From: Pelagibacteraceae bacterium AG-349-O05 | GTDB taxonomy: Bacteria > Pseudomonadota > Alphaproteobacteria > Pelagibacterales > Pelagibacteraceae | Assembly: GCA_003281005.1 (NCBI GenBank) | Contig: QCDE01000003.1 | Coordinates: 19,762-83,761 of the forward strand | DNA: 64,000 nt | Reading direction: 5' to 3' | Shown here: piece after piece, positions 42,773-51,268 of the stretch | Layout: each line of letters opens with the position of its first letter | Position numbering within the stretch: position 1 is the stretch's first letter | Program-made: the position numbers and the translations under genes | The notes under the pieces: generated by a model | Databases searched by the model: none | Seen by the model: the letters and a program-made list of their open reading frames with translations, nothing else | What the model was told of the DNA's origin: nothing

Positions 42773-43828
42773 CTAAGACTTTAATCTATTTCCGTTTTCA
42801 TCAAAAATGAATAAGTCATTTAAATCAAATCCAATTTTATTTCCAATTTCTATATTACTTGGAACTTTGGCACTTAATTGATGCTCATTCTTTTTCATAT
42901 AAGCAATTTTTTCATTACCTAAATTTTCTATTAACTCTATTTCAGGATTAAAACTGAACTGATTTTCTTGATTTGCTTTTAAGTGCTCAGGTCTTATACC
43001 TACAAAATGTTTTGATTTATTTAATTTTAATTGATCAAACTGAATATTGTTTTCTAAAATCTTAATTGTATTTTCTGAGATGATGTTTTGTTCACTTACT
43101 TCTAATATATTCATCTTTGGTGTTCCAATAAATTGAGCTACAAAAATATTTGCAGGGTCATTATAAATTTCCTCTGGAGTACCAACCTGTTCAATGTTAC
43201 CTTGATTTAAAATAACTATTCTGTCTGCTAAAGTCATAGCTTCGACCTGATCATGAGTAACATATATCATATTAGTTTTTATTTGATTGTGTAATTTTGA
43301 TATTTCCACCCTCATTTCAGCCCTTAAAGCAGCATCCAAATTTGATAACGGTTCATCGAATAAGAATATTTTTGGATTTCTTGTGATAGCTCTTCCTATT
43401 GCTACCCTTTGTCTTTGACCGCCTGATAATTGTTTTGGTTTCCTCTCAAGAAGTTCCTCAATTTTTAGAATTTTTGCAGCTTGCATAACTTTTGTATTGA
43501 TTTCCTCTTTTGGTCTTTTTTCTATTTTCAACCCAAAAGACATATTTTCATAAACATTCATGTGAGGGTAAAGTGCATAAGATTGAAAAACCATTGCAGT
43601 TTGTCGCTTTGACGGATGAAGTTCGTTAATTTTTTGATCGTTAATAAAAATTTCACCTTCATCAATTTTTTCTAATCCGGCAATCATTCTTAACAATGTT
43701 GATTTTCCACAACCTGATGGTCCTACTAAAACAAGAAATTCGTCTTCTTTTCCTAAGAGATTAAAATCAGTAATAATTTTATTTGAACCAAATGATTTAT
43801 GTACACCAGTAAATTTTATATTTGCCAT
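42773..43828 (-). CDS. Carbohydrate ABC transporter ATP-binding protein (UgpC/MsmX type)
   Basis: The 351-residue ATPase has Walker A 'GPSGCGKST' near residues 36-44, 'VFQSYALYPHMNVYENMSFGLK' in part near 79-98, signature 'LSGGQRQRVAIGRAI', Walker B 'IFLFDEPLSNLDAALR', 'YVTHDQVEAMTLADRIVILN' and a C-terminal TOBE domain with 'GIRPEHL'. This is the multi-sugar MsmX/UgpC branch, known to serve more than one permease set. It is the only ATPase near the two MalEFG systems at 38.8-42.6 and 48.1-51.3 kb and may energise both. Confidence 0.94.
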   Translation of the reverse strand: MANIKFTGVHKSFGSNKIITDFNLLGKEDEFLVLVGPSGCGKSTLLRMIAGLEKIDEGEIFINDQKINELHPSKRQTAMVFQSYALYPHMNVYENMSFGLKIEKRPKEEINTKVMQAAKILKIEELLERKPKQLSGGQRQRVAIGRAITRNPKIFLFDEPLSNLDAALRAEMRVEISKLHNQIKTNMIYVTHDQVEAMTLADRIVILNQGNIEQVGTPEEIYNDPANIFVAQFIGTPKMNILEVSEQNIISENTIKILENNIQFDQLKLNKSKHFVGIRPEHLKANQENQFSFNPEIELIENLGNEKIAYMKKNEHQLSAKVPSNIEIGNKIGFDLNDLFIFDENGNRLKS

Positions 43829-43830
43829 TA

Positions 43831-44913
43831 TTATTTTTTGGTTTTTAGAATATCTACTCCAATTTGTTTTAATATGTGGACTATATCAATTGGAACCCAA
43901 TTTTCACGAATTTTTCCTTCGTCATGATGATAAAAATCCATAACCCTCATAGTTACTTTTTGATTTTCAGATTTATATCCTAACCAATCATCTGCTCCAT
44001 ATGTGGCTTGAATACTATTCCATCCAGCAGTTAAAGAAAATTTTCCATCTCCTATTTCACAATAATGACCAAGTTCCCAATAATTTCTTTCTTTAAATGT
44101 TTTTCTAAACGGTAATTGATGGTTATCTACAAATCCCTCTAAAGTTCTTGCGGTACCGATGCCACTTGGTCCATACCAGATCATTTTTTCATGCCAATAA
44201 TCACTTTGTGGATGGTTGATTAATCTTTCTTTAAGATCCCTGTCAGAAGAAACTTCTAATTCAGGTTTAATATTTAAGCTTCTCTGCATCGTAAGTGATT
44301 GTTCCAAATTATTTTTCGAAATTTGCATGTCCTTTTCAAAAAAATTAATACCATCAGTATTAATTGGGTTCAGCCAATTACCTTCAGATCCTCTTGAATA
44401 ATTTAATGGATTTGTTCCTGTTTGAATCAATAGATCTATTAAATCAATTAAAATATAACTCTCAATAATCTTGTTATCCTTTAGTTCATGAATTTCACAA
44501 CATTTTAGATTTATCATTTTGTTGTTTGGTTTGATGCCCAACCATGTTTCTTTAAACACTCCTGATAAAGAAGAAATTGTTCCGACTTGAATTTTGTCCC
44601 TAAAAGCCCCACTAATTACTAACTGCTCTCTTCTTTCAAGATCAGGAAATGAGTTAAACAATGGTTTCCAGAATTTTTCCTTAAAATCATCAATTCCAAT
44701 AAATTCATTTAATGGATAGAAACAATTAATACTAACATCTTTAGAGAACATATTTTGAAGGTTTTGATCAAGCTTGGAGATGCCATCTTTTACAATCGTA
44801 CCTAAATATTTTCTAACAACCTGTTTATAATTATAGTTTTCCTCAGGAGTTATAACTACTTTTTCTACGTTCTCCTGACCCTTAAGACCTGTATCAAATT
44901 GTTCTATTTGCAT
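43831..44913 (-). CDS. Tandem SnoaL/NTF2-like protein (370-residue class)
   Basis: I prefer the ATG at 44913 (360 residues); a GTG at 44943 is possible. Two SnoaL-like (ester-cyclase/NTF2 fold) domains are visible. One spans about residues 25-160 ('FKEKFWKPLFNSFPDLERREQLVISGAF' in part) and one about 225-355 ('EKMIWYGPSGIGTARTLEGF', 'VMDFYHHDEGKIRENWVPIDI' in part). The ends of both domains share the pattern 'E-x-W-x-x-x-D'. Such domains act as polyketide cyclases, dehydratases, isomerases or simple binding modules. It sits two bases before the ATPase gene and diverges from the cupin gene across ~50 bases. Reaction unknown. Confidence 0.72.
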   Translation of the reverse strand: MQIEQFDTGLKGQENVEKVVITPEENYNYKQVVRKYLGTIVKDGISKLDQNLQNMFSKDVSINCFYPLNEFIGIDDFKEKFWKPLFNSFPDLERREQLVISGAFRDKIQVGTISSLSGVFKETWLGIKPNNKMINLKCCEIHELKDNKIIESYILIDLIDLLIQTGTNPLNYSRGSEGNWLNPINTDGINFFEKDMQISKNNLEQSLTMQRSLNIKPELEVSSDRDLKERLINHPQSDYWHEKMIWYGPSGIGTARTLEGFVDNHQLPFRKTFKERNYWELGHYCEIGDGKFSLTAGWNSIQATYGADDWLGYKSENQKVTMRVMDFYHHDEGKIRENWVPIDIVHILKQIGVDILKTKK

Positions 44914-44963
44914 AAATTTTTTGTTAGATAAATTTAGTATCACAAAATATAGTTTAAAAAAAT

Positions 44964-45908
44964 ATGAATAATCGATTAGCTAAATTTGAAGATCTTATTC
45001 CAAGTACTTTACCATTTGTTGAGGGAAAACTCGAGGGACACAAGGAAAGAAAAAATTATTCAATTGTAGGTCCAGGCGTTGCTGAAGACAGTAAACAATT
45101 TGTTAAAATAGCGATGCCCCATAGCTTTAATCTAGGAGCTGTCTCAGCACTGCCAAAAAATGGCTCAGGCTTACACAGTCATACAACTGCTGAAGTTTTT
45201 ATTATCTATTCTGGTAAATGGAGGTTCTATTGGGGCGCTGAAGGTAAAGATGAAACAATTCTAAGCACAGGAGATATAATTTCTATGCCAACTAATATGT
45301 TTAGAGGATTTGAGAATGCAGGGAATAAAGAAGGATTAATTTTTGTTGTATTAGGTGGAGATGATCCTGGAATAATAACTTGGGTTCCAAGTGTCTTAGA
45401 AAAAGCTAAACAGACAGGAATGGCTCTTTTAAATGATAATTCTTTAATTGATTTATCTATAAATGATATTCCTAAAAACAAATCTCTCCTAGAACCAATT
45501 TCTTCTGAAGAAATTAAAAAATTTGATAATTATAAATTAAATGAATTTGAAAAATATATTTGTAAATTTTCTGACAGAATTAATTATGAAAATAAAATAA
45601 ATGAGAATTTTAATTTAATTCAAGTATTAGGTGATACTTTTCAAGATAAAAAGTTTAATCCTGTTATAAATCATAATACAGGTTTTAACTTATCAATTTT
45701 AAAAGCAAAAAAAGGTAAATTAGAAAATTTGAAATTTTCAAAGCCCACAATAATGTTTTCACAGAAAGGAAGTTGGCAAATAAAAATTGATGATTTTTTA
45801 ATGAAACTCAATCCTAGAGATACAATTTCTATTCCAATTAATTCACAAGTAAATATTGAAATTAATGATGATGAAGAAAGTTTATTAAACTGTGTAACTC
45901 AAATCTAA
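44964..45908 (+). CDS. Two-domain cupin protein
   Basis: The 314-residue protein has a good cupin domain at about residues 50-145: 'GSGLHSHTTAEVFIIYSGKWRFYWG' in part, giving the H-x-H-x(3-4)-E metal ligands, then 'GDIISMPTNMFRGFENAG', where the second-motif His is replaced (FRGF). A second, degenerate cupin lies near 220-312 ('SQKGSWQIKIDDFLMKLNPRDTISIP' in part) with no metal ligands. It may be an isomerase or dioxygenase, or a sensor. It overlaps by one base the following tandem-SnoaL gene, so both are translated together. Confidence 0.75.
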   Translation: MNNRLAKFEDLIPSTLPFVEGKLEGHKERKNYSIVGPGVAEDSKQFVKIAMPHSFNLGAVSALPKNGSGLHSHTTAEVFIIYSGKWRFYWGAEGKDETILSTGDIISMPTNMFRGFENAGNKEGLIFVVLGGDDPGIITWVPSVLEKAKQTGMALLNDNSLIDLSINDIPKNKSLLEPISSEEIKKFDNYKLNEFEKYICKFSDRINYENKINENFNLIQVLGDTFQDKKFNPVINHNTGFNLSILKAKKGKLENLKFSKPTIMFSQKGSWQIKIDDFLMKLNPRDTISIPINSQVNIEINDDEESLLNCVTQI

Positions 45909-46870
45909 TGAAAGGATTTGATAATAAATATAAAAGTTTTCCTGATTTTATACTGAAGATTACAAAACAAATTTGGGAAGGTAAAGACGTTAACTCTATA
46001 GCAAATTTTTATACCAATGATATTCCTGTAAGATCTCCTTTTGGTGTTACTTATGGAAATAAACCAGTTATTGATGCAACGTTTAAAACATTAAAAGAAT
46101 TCCCGAACAGACAATTATTGGGAGAAGATGTTATTTGGAATGGAAAAGATGATGAGGGCTATCATTCATCTCATAGAATTTTAAGTAAAGGCACTCATCT
46201 TGGAGAAGGTTATTACGGTAAACCAACAGGAAAAAATATTTATTATAGAGTTATTGCAGATTGTGCATGTAAAGATAATCAGGTTTACGATGAGTGGATT
46301 GTAAGAGATCAAGGTGCTATGGTTAGGCAGATAGGTTTCACACCTAAAGAATTTGCTCAAAAAATTATTGAAAATGAAGGTGGATTAGAAAAAGCACAAA
46401 AATTATTTAATTCTGAATCTGATATGAGTTCAAAGTATAAACCAAAACCTGCCCCAAAAAACTCTGTTGGAATAAAATATTCAAATATACTTAACAAAGT
46501 TTTTAAAGATGATTATGATTTTTCTGATTATGCAAGAGCAGCAAGTATTTATTGGCCAGGTAATAGAATTGGACATGGTAGAGAAGATATTGTGAAATTT
46601 TGGAAATTGTTAAAGGAAGCTTTAAATAATATAAAATTTTCTGTTGAACATATTGGATACTTAGAGGATCCAAATAAAAATTATAAGGCATCTATTAGAT
46701 GGTTTTTAGAAGGAGTTCATTCGAATGATACCTCCGAATTTGGTGAGGCAACAAATAAAAATATTTTTGTCATGGGTATTAATCATGCAGAAATAAGTGA
46801 CGGAAATGTTATAAGGGAGTGGGTTTTATTTGATGAAGTGGCAATCTGGAAACAAATTTTGATGAAATAA
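45908..46870 (+). CDS. Tandem SnoaL/NTF2-like protein (320-residue class)
   Basis: The 320-residue protein again has two SnoaL-like domains: about residues 10-135 ('WEGKDVNSIANFYTNDIPVRSPFG' in part, 'NQVYDEWIVRDQGAMVRQIG') and about 190-318 ('ARAASIYWPGNRIGHGREDIVKFWKLL' in part, 'DGNVIREWVLFDEVAIWKQI'). The recurring '(D/N)-x-V-x-x-E-W-(I/V)-x-x-(D)' end of each domain matches the divergent gene at 43831-44913, so the two are probably paralogues. Its start overlaps the cupin stop; the MetE-like gene follows after three bases. Reaction unknown. Confidence 0.75.
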   Translation: MKGFDNKYKSFPDFILKITKQIWEGKDVNSIANFYTNDIPVRSPFGVTYGNKPVIDATFKTLKEFPNRQLLGEDVIWNGKDDEGYHSSHRILSKGTHLGEGYYGKPTGKNIYYRVIADCACKDNQVYDEWIVRDQGAMVRQIGFTPKEFAQKIIENEGGLEKAQKLFNSESDMSSKYKPKPAPKNSVGIKYSNILNKVFKDDYDFSDYARAASIYWPGNRIGHGREDIVKFWKLLKEALNNIKFSVEHIGYLEDPNKNYKASIRWFLEGVHSNDTSEFGEATNKNIFVMGINHAEISDGNVIREWVLFDEVAIWKQILMK

Positions 46871-46873
46871 TCT

Positions 46874-48001
46874 ATGGTCAAAATTAAAACAACACATGTA
46901 GGAAGTCTACCAAGATCAAATGAGTTATCAGATCTTTTATTTAAGAAAGATCAAAAACAAAAAATTAATTTAGATGCATTTGATCAAATAGTTAATAGAG
47001 ATGTAAAGGAAGTTGTAAAAAAACAAATCGATGTAGGTATAGATTTTATCAGCGATGGTGAAATGTCTAAAATAAGTTATGCTACTTATGTTAAGGATAG
47101 AATTGATGGTTTTTCTGGTGAAAGTGAGAGAAAAGCACCAAAAGATTTAGACGATTTTCCTTCTTTTAAAGAAAGAATAGCTAGAACAGGTGGAACACCT
47201 ACATATACAAGGCCTTGTTGTACAAATGAACTAAAAATAAAAGATAAGACTTCTCTTTCAAAAGATATAAAAAATTTTAAAGAAGCATTAAATAAAAATA
47301 ATCACAAAAATGGATTTATGAATGCTGCTTCACCAGGTGTTATATCTGCATTTTTACCAAATAAATTTTATAAAGATGATGATGAGTATTTAGAAAATTT
47401 GTCAAATGTAATGAAAGAAGAATATGAGGAAATTACTTCTAATGGAATTAAATTACAGTTGGATTGTCCTGATTTAGCATTAGCTAGACATATGACTTTT
47501 AAAGATCTTTCTGAAAAAGAATTTTTATTAAGAGCTGAGAAACAAATTGAATGTCTTAATAACGCAATTAGTAATATTGATAATTCAAACATAAGACTAC
47601 ATATTTGTTGGGGTAATTATGAAGGACCACATTTACATGATATTGCTCTTGAAAAAATAATGCCAATAGCATTAAAAGCAAATGTGCAAACCTATCTAAT
47701 CGAGTCATCTAATCCAAGACACTCTCATGAATGGCAAATTTTTGAAAATTTAAAAATCCCAAATGATAAAATTATTGCACCAGGAGTTATAGACTCTACA
47801 ACTAATTTTGTTGAGCATCCAGAAGTTGTGAAACATAGAATTTTAACATATTCGAAAGTGATTGATATTGAGCAACTATTAGCTGGTACTGATTGTGGAT
47901 TTAGTACCTTTGCTGGTTTTGGAAATGTAGACGAAAATATAGTTTATAAAAAACTCGAAGCGCTCGTAAGAGGCTCAGAGCTTGCGTCAAAAGTGATTTA
48001 A
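46874..48001 (+). CDS. Methionine synthase II-like (MetE C-terminal/UROD superfamily) zinc protein
   Basis: The 375-residue TIM-barrel protein matches the catalytic half of cobalamin-independent methionine synthase. 'HVGSLPRSNEL' lies near residues 8-18, 'ISDGEMSKISYATYV' near 59-73, and the zinc ligands are His243 and Cys245 ('LHICWGNYEG'), Glu277 ('YLIESSN') and Cys341 ('GTDCGFSTFAG'). It lacks the N-terminal barrel of full MetE. Relatives include archaeal MetE, and enzymes that activate thiols such as epoxyalkane:CoM transferase. A thiol- or methyl-transfer step on the imported compound is likely; the substrate is unknown. Confidence 0.85.
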   Translation: MVKIKTTHVGSLPRSNELSDLLFKKDQKQKINLDAFDQIVNRDVKEVVKKQIDVGIDFISDGEMSKISYATYVKDRIDGFSGESERKAPKDLDDFPSFKERIARTGGTPTYTRPCCTNELKIKDKTSLSKDIKNFKEALNKNNHKNGFMNAASPGVISAFLPNKFYKDDDEYLENLSNVMKEEYEEITSNGIKLQLDCPDLALARHMTFKDLSEKEFLLRAEKQIECLNNAISNIDNSNIRLHICWGNYEGPHLHDIALEKIMPIALKANVQTYLIESSNPRHSHEWQIFENLKIPNDKIIAPGVIDSTTNFVEHPEVVKHRILTYSKVIDIEQLLAGTDCGFSTFAGFGNVDENIVYKKLEALVRGSELASKVI

Positions 48002-48084
48002 TTATCTCTTTTATTCTTTTTGAGGAATAGATATAGTTTTTATACTTAAATTATAATTTAACTAACAAATATAGAGAGAAAAAT

Positions 48085-49305
48085 ATGAGAAAAATACTAG
48101 TTACTTTATTGTTTCTACTATTTGGGACTTCTGCTTTTGCAGATTGTAACATTAAAAGTGGTTCAATAAATATTTTGGCTAATGATTTTCCTGCATTAAG
48201 AACTTTCGTTGAAACTTCTAAACAATGTAAAGGAAGTGCTGATTTTAAAGTGACTCACTCATCTGAGCATAACAAAATCGCCGTGCCAGCATTAACCGCA
48301 AATCCTTCTGAATTTTCTGCTAGGATTGCTGCTAACAGTTCAATTGTTCCTTTAATGAACCAAGATTTAATTAGACCATTAGACGATCTTGTTAAAAAAT
48401 ATGGAAAAGGAATTCAGGACTCACAATTAATTACAATTGATGGAAAAGTTATGGCTGTAGCATTTATGGCCAATACACAACACTTATACTACAGAGAAGA
48501 TGTTTTAAAAGATCTTGGCATAGCTGTTCCAAAAACATACGAGGAAGTAGTTGCTGCATCTGAAAAAATTAGAGCTTCAGGTAAAATGCAATATCCTTAT
48601 GCTGCTGCATACAAAGCAGGATGGAATTTAGCAGAGGAGTTTGTAAACATGTTTATTGGTCATGGTGGTGAATTCTTTAAAGCAGGCGGTGCACAACCTA
48701 ACATTAATAACGCTAAAGGTGTTGCTACTTTAAATATGCTAAAAAAATTATCTGAACTAAGTAATCCTGATTACTTAACTCACGATAGTGAAGCTATTAA
48801 AGTTGAATGGGAGTCAGGGAATGTTGCATTAATGACATTATGGGCTTCAAGATCGGGTACTCTTTTAGATGATGAAGGAGATCCAAACATTACTAAAGCA
48901 ACAAAACTAACTGGACCAGCTACAGTGGGTGGTGGAAATATTCCAGCAGCTACACTATGGTGGGATGGTTTCACGCTTGCTAAAAATAGATCAGATGCAG
49001 ACGCAGAAGCAACATTTAGAGCTTTAGCACATGCAGCATCAAATAAGAAAATGGTAGCTGACGCTGCTGACCAAGCTGTTTGGTTAGTTGAAGGATTTGT
49101 TCCAGGACCAAAATCTATTGGTGTAATTGAAGCTGTAAAAATGAGAGCAAAACCATATCCAATGTTACCGCAAATGGGTTTAATGCATGGTGCATTAGGA
49201 AGTGAAATCGTTGAATTTTTACAAGGAAAAGAGTCTGCAGAACAAGCATTGAAAGATGTTGAAGCTGCTTATATTAGTAAAGCTAAAGAACAAGGCTTTC
49301 TATAA
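48085..49305 (+). CDS. Carbohydrate-type ABC transporter solute-binding protein
   Basis: The 406-residue protein has a signal peptide ending near residue 19 ('SAFADC') and a family-1 sugar-binder body: 'SEFSARIAANSSIVPLMNQDLIRPLDDLV' in part near 80-105, 'AVAFMANTQHLYYREDVLKDLG' in part near 125-145 and 'TLWWDGFTLAKNRSDADAEATFRAL' in part near 288-312. It is only distantly similar to the MalE-type protein at 41298. The genes before it (cupin, SnoaL, MetE-like) suggest a non-standard ligand. A GAGAGAAA ribosome site precedes the ATG. Confidence 0.88.
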   Translation: MRKILVTLLFLLFGTSAFADCNIKSGSINILANDFPALRTFVETSKQCKGSADFKVTHSSEHNKIAVPALTANPSEFSARIAANSSIVPLMNQDLIRPLDDLVKKYGKGIQDSQLITIDGKVMAVAFMANTQHLYYREDVLKDLGIAVPKTYEEVVAASEKIRASGKMQYPYAAAYKAGWNLAEEFVNMFIGHGGEFFKAGGAQPNINNAKGVATLNMLKKLSELSNPDYLTHDSEAIKVEWESGNVALMTLWASRSGTLLDDEGDPNITKATKLTGPATVGGGNIPAATLWWDGFTLAKNRSDADAEATFRALAHAASNKKMVADAADQAVWLVEGFVPGPKSIGVIEAVKMRAKPYPMLPQMGLMHGALGSEIVEFLQGKESAEQALKDVEAAYISKAKEQGFL

Positions 49306-49319
49306 ATTCTAAAACTTTT

Positions 49320-49344
49320 TAAGTGGGGATTAATTCCCCACTTA
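49320..49344 (+). promoter_or_regulatory. Perfect hairpin between binding-protein and permease genes
   Basis: AAGTGGGGA (49321-49329) and TCCCCACTT (49335-49343) form a perfect 9-bp GC-rich stem, extended by one T-A pair, with a 5-base loop. It begins 15 bases after the binding-protein stop and ends 11 bases before the permease ATG. The following sequence is not a U-run, so RNA stabilisation is more likely than full termination. Confidence 0.75.
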
Positions 49345-49355
49345 CTTAAAATTTA

Positions 49356-50384
49356 ATGCCTAATAAAACTTTTTTTTGGTTTTTTTTACCAACAGGTTTA
49401 GCAATGATCCTGTTTATTGGGCTCCCAATTATATCAACAGGGATTCAATCTTTTTATGCTCAACATGATCAAGTTGTAAAAGAAGTTAAAAAGTGTGACC
49501 CTTTTGGTTGTACTGTTTCAATAGTTGTAAATAACGAAGAAACTACAAAATTAAGAGAGGCTAAACCGCTAGGTAAATTTAATGGATTTGGAACCTATGT
49601 AGATAGAAATCATCTTGCTATTGATGAAATTAAAAAATTTTGGAATGAAACTGAGAGTTTTGGTGCTTTCGTAGATCAAGTAACAAATCTACCATTTTAC
49701 AAGGCATTAATATTTACCCTAACCTATTGTTTATTTGTTACACCAAATGTTCTCTTGTTAGGATTTATTATCGCCCTAAGTTTAAATGCTGTTGCAAGAA
49801 AAATCAGGGGACCATTAATTTTTGGAACAATATTGCCAATGATAGTAACGCCTCTAGTAGGGTCTCTTGTGTTATTCTGGATGATAGACTCTCAAGGAAT
49901 TATTGGAGCTAATATTCAAAATTTAATGAATGATCCATATTTATCACTTAAATCCTCTAAAACATTAACCTGGATAACTATTATTATTTATGGAATTTGG
50001 CATCACTCACCTTTTGCATTTGTTGTATTTTATGCAGCACTTCAAACAGTACCCCAAGAACCAGTTGAAGCTGCAATTATTGACGGAGCGTCTAGGTTTC
50101 AAAGAATTAAACATATAGTCTTACCACATATTTATCCTGTAGTTACTTTTGTAGCTTTGATTTCATTAATGGATAACTTTAGAGTTTTTGAGCCAATAAT
50201 TGGTTTTAGTGCTGAGGGCAGTGCGCAATCATTATCATGGTTAATTTATGATAATTTAGTTAACGAGGAAGTAATATTATTTGGATCTGCTGCAGCAACC
50301 TCTATGATGACAATTGTTGGTATAGCAATTTTATTAGCACCAGTTTTAATTAGAACATGGAAAGAATTTAAGACCGCGAGATAA
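49356..50384 (+). CDS. Carbohydrate ABC transporter permease, MalF type
   Basis: The 342-residue permease has a first membrane helix near residues 7-28, a ~85-residue polar segment with two cysteines ('KKCDPFGCTVSIVV') that should be periplasmic and could form a disulfide, then the core: 'FTLTYCLFVTPNVLLLGFIIAL' in part near 120-140 and the EAA loop 'VEAAIIDGASRFQRIKHIVLP' near 232-252. It pairs with the next gene. No ribosome site is evident between the hairpin and its ATG. Confidence 0.92.
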   Translation: MPNKTFFWFFLPTGLAMILFIGLPIISTGIQSFYAQHDQVVKEVKKCDPFGCTVSIVVNNEETTKLREAKPLGKFNGFGTYVDRNHLAIDEIKKFWNETESFGAFVDQVTNLPFYKALIFTLTYCLFVTPNVLLLGFIIALSLNAVARKIRGPLIFGTILPMIVTPLVGSLVLFWMIDSQGIIGANIQNLMNDPYLSLKSSKTLTWITIIIYGIWHHSPFAFVVFYAALQTVPQEPVEAAIIDGASRFQRIKHIVLPHIYPVVTFVALISLMDNFRVFEPIIGFSAEGSAQSLSWLIYDNLVNEEVILFGSAAATSMMTIVGIAILLAPVLIRTWKEFKTAR

Positions 50385-50386
50385 TT

Positions 50387-51268
50387 ATGGATTATGGTTT
50401 AGATAAAAAATCAACAAGTTTAAAAACTTTTAATACAATATTTATTATTGTTTGGCTTTTAATTGCTTGCTTTCCTTTCATTTGGACTTTTTGGGGATCA
50501 TTTAAAGTTAGAGCTGATTTTTTTTCAAGATCAGATTGGTGGTATGCTATTTCTGCCTTCAATACTTTAATTGAAACCGGTGGAAAGTTTACCACAGACG
50601 CATATACACAGGCTTGGACTGAAGGAGAATTTTGGAAAGCATCTAAAAATACAATAATTGTGACTGTATTTGTGGTTAGTATTTCTTTGTTTTTAGGAAC
50701 ACTCGGTGCGTATGCACTTTCAAGATCAACTGAAAGATATGCATTTTGGATTTTAATAGCAGCTTTAATTTTTAGAGCAATGCCTCATATCACATTAGTA
50801 TCGGGATATTTATTTCCTTTTTTTCAATTACAAATCTGGGGAATTCTCCCAACAACCATTGTTGTGCTAGTTGCGATAAATCAACCATTTACTTTATGGT
50901 TACTGTATTCATTTTTTAAAACAGTACCTAAGGAACTTGATGAAAGTGCTTTAATAGATGGATGTTCATACTTTCAAGCGTTTAGACATATTATAATGCC
51001 TGTAATGTGGCCAGGAGTAATTACTGCAGGATTATTTAGTTTAATGCTTGCTTACAATGATTTTACGGTAACCGCATTACTTTTAAACCAAGAAAATCAT
51101 ACTATGGTTCCAAAAATTCAAAGTTATTTAGGAACAAATCAACATGAAGGAAATTTAATGTGGGCAGTTTCTGCAGTGGTGTCGGCAACAGCTCCTCTAT
51201 TTATGTTAGTGATGTTTTTTCAAAGACAGGTTATTAGTGGTTTAACTGCTGGAGCTGTAAAAGGTTGA
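50387..51268 (+). CDS. Carbohydrate ABC transporter permease, MalG type
   Basis: The 293-residue permease has six predicted helices: 'WLLIACFPFIWTFWGSFK' near residues 18-35, EAA loop 'DESALIDGCSYFQAFRHIIMP' near 183-203 and the family C-terminus 'QVISGLTAGAVKG'. It is two bases after the MalF-type gene and its stop overlaps the HAD gene start by four bases (TTGA). No ATPase gene belongs to this operon; the MsmX/UgpC-like one at 42773-43828 is the nearest candidate. Confidence 0.93.
   Translation: MDYGLDKKSTSLKTFNTIFIIVWLLIACFPFIWTFWGSFKVRADFFSRSDWWYAISAFNTLIETGGKFTTDAYTQAWTEGEFWKASKNTIIVTVFVVSISLFLGTLGAYALSRSTERYAFWILIAALIFRAMPHITLVSGYLFPFFQLQIWGILPTTIVVLVAINQPFTLWLLYSFFKTVPKELDESALIDGCSYFQAFRHIIMPVMWPGVITAGLFSLMLAYNDFTVTALLLNQENHTMVPKIQSYLGTNQHEGNLMWAVSAVVSATAPLFMLVMFFQRQVISGLTAGAVKG

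Noticed and set aside
46874..46900. SAM riboswitch in front of the MetE-like gene
   Set aside because: The gene starts three bases after the previous stop, so there is no leader. I recognised no SAM-II or SAM-V core in the window.
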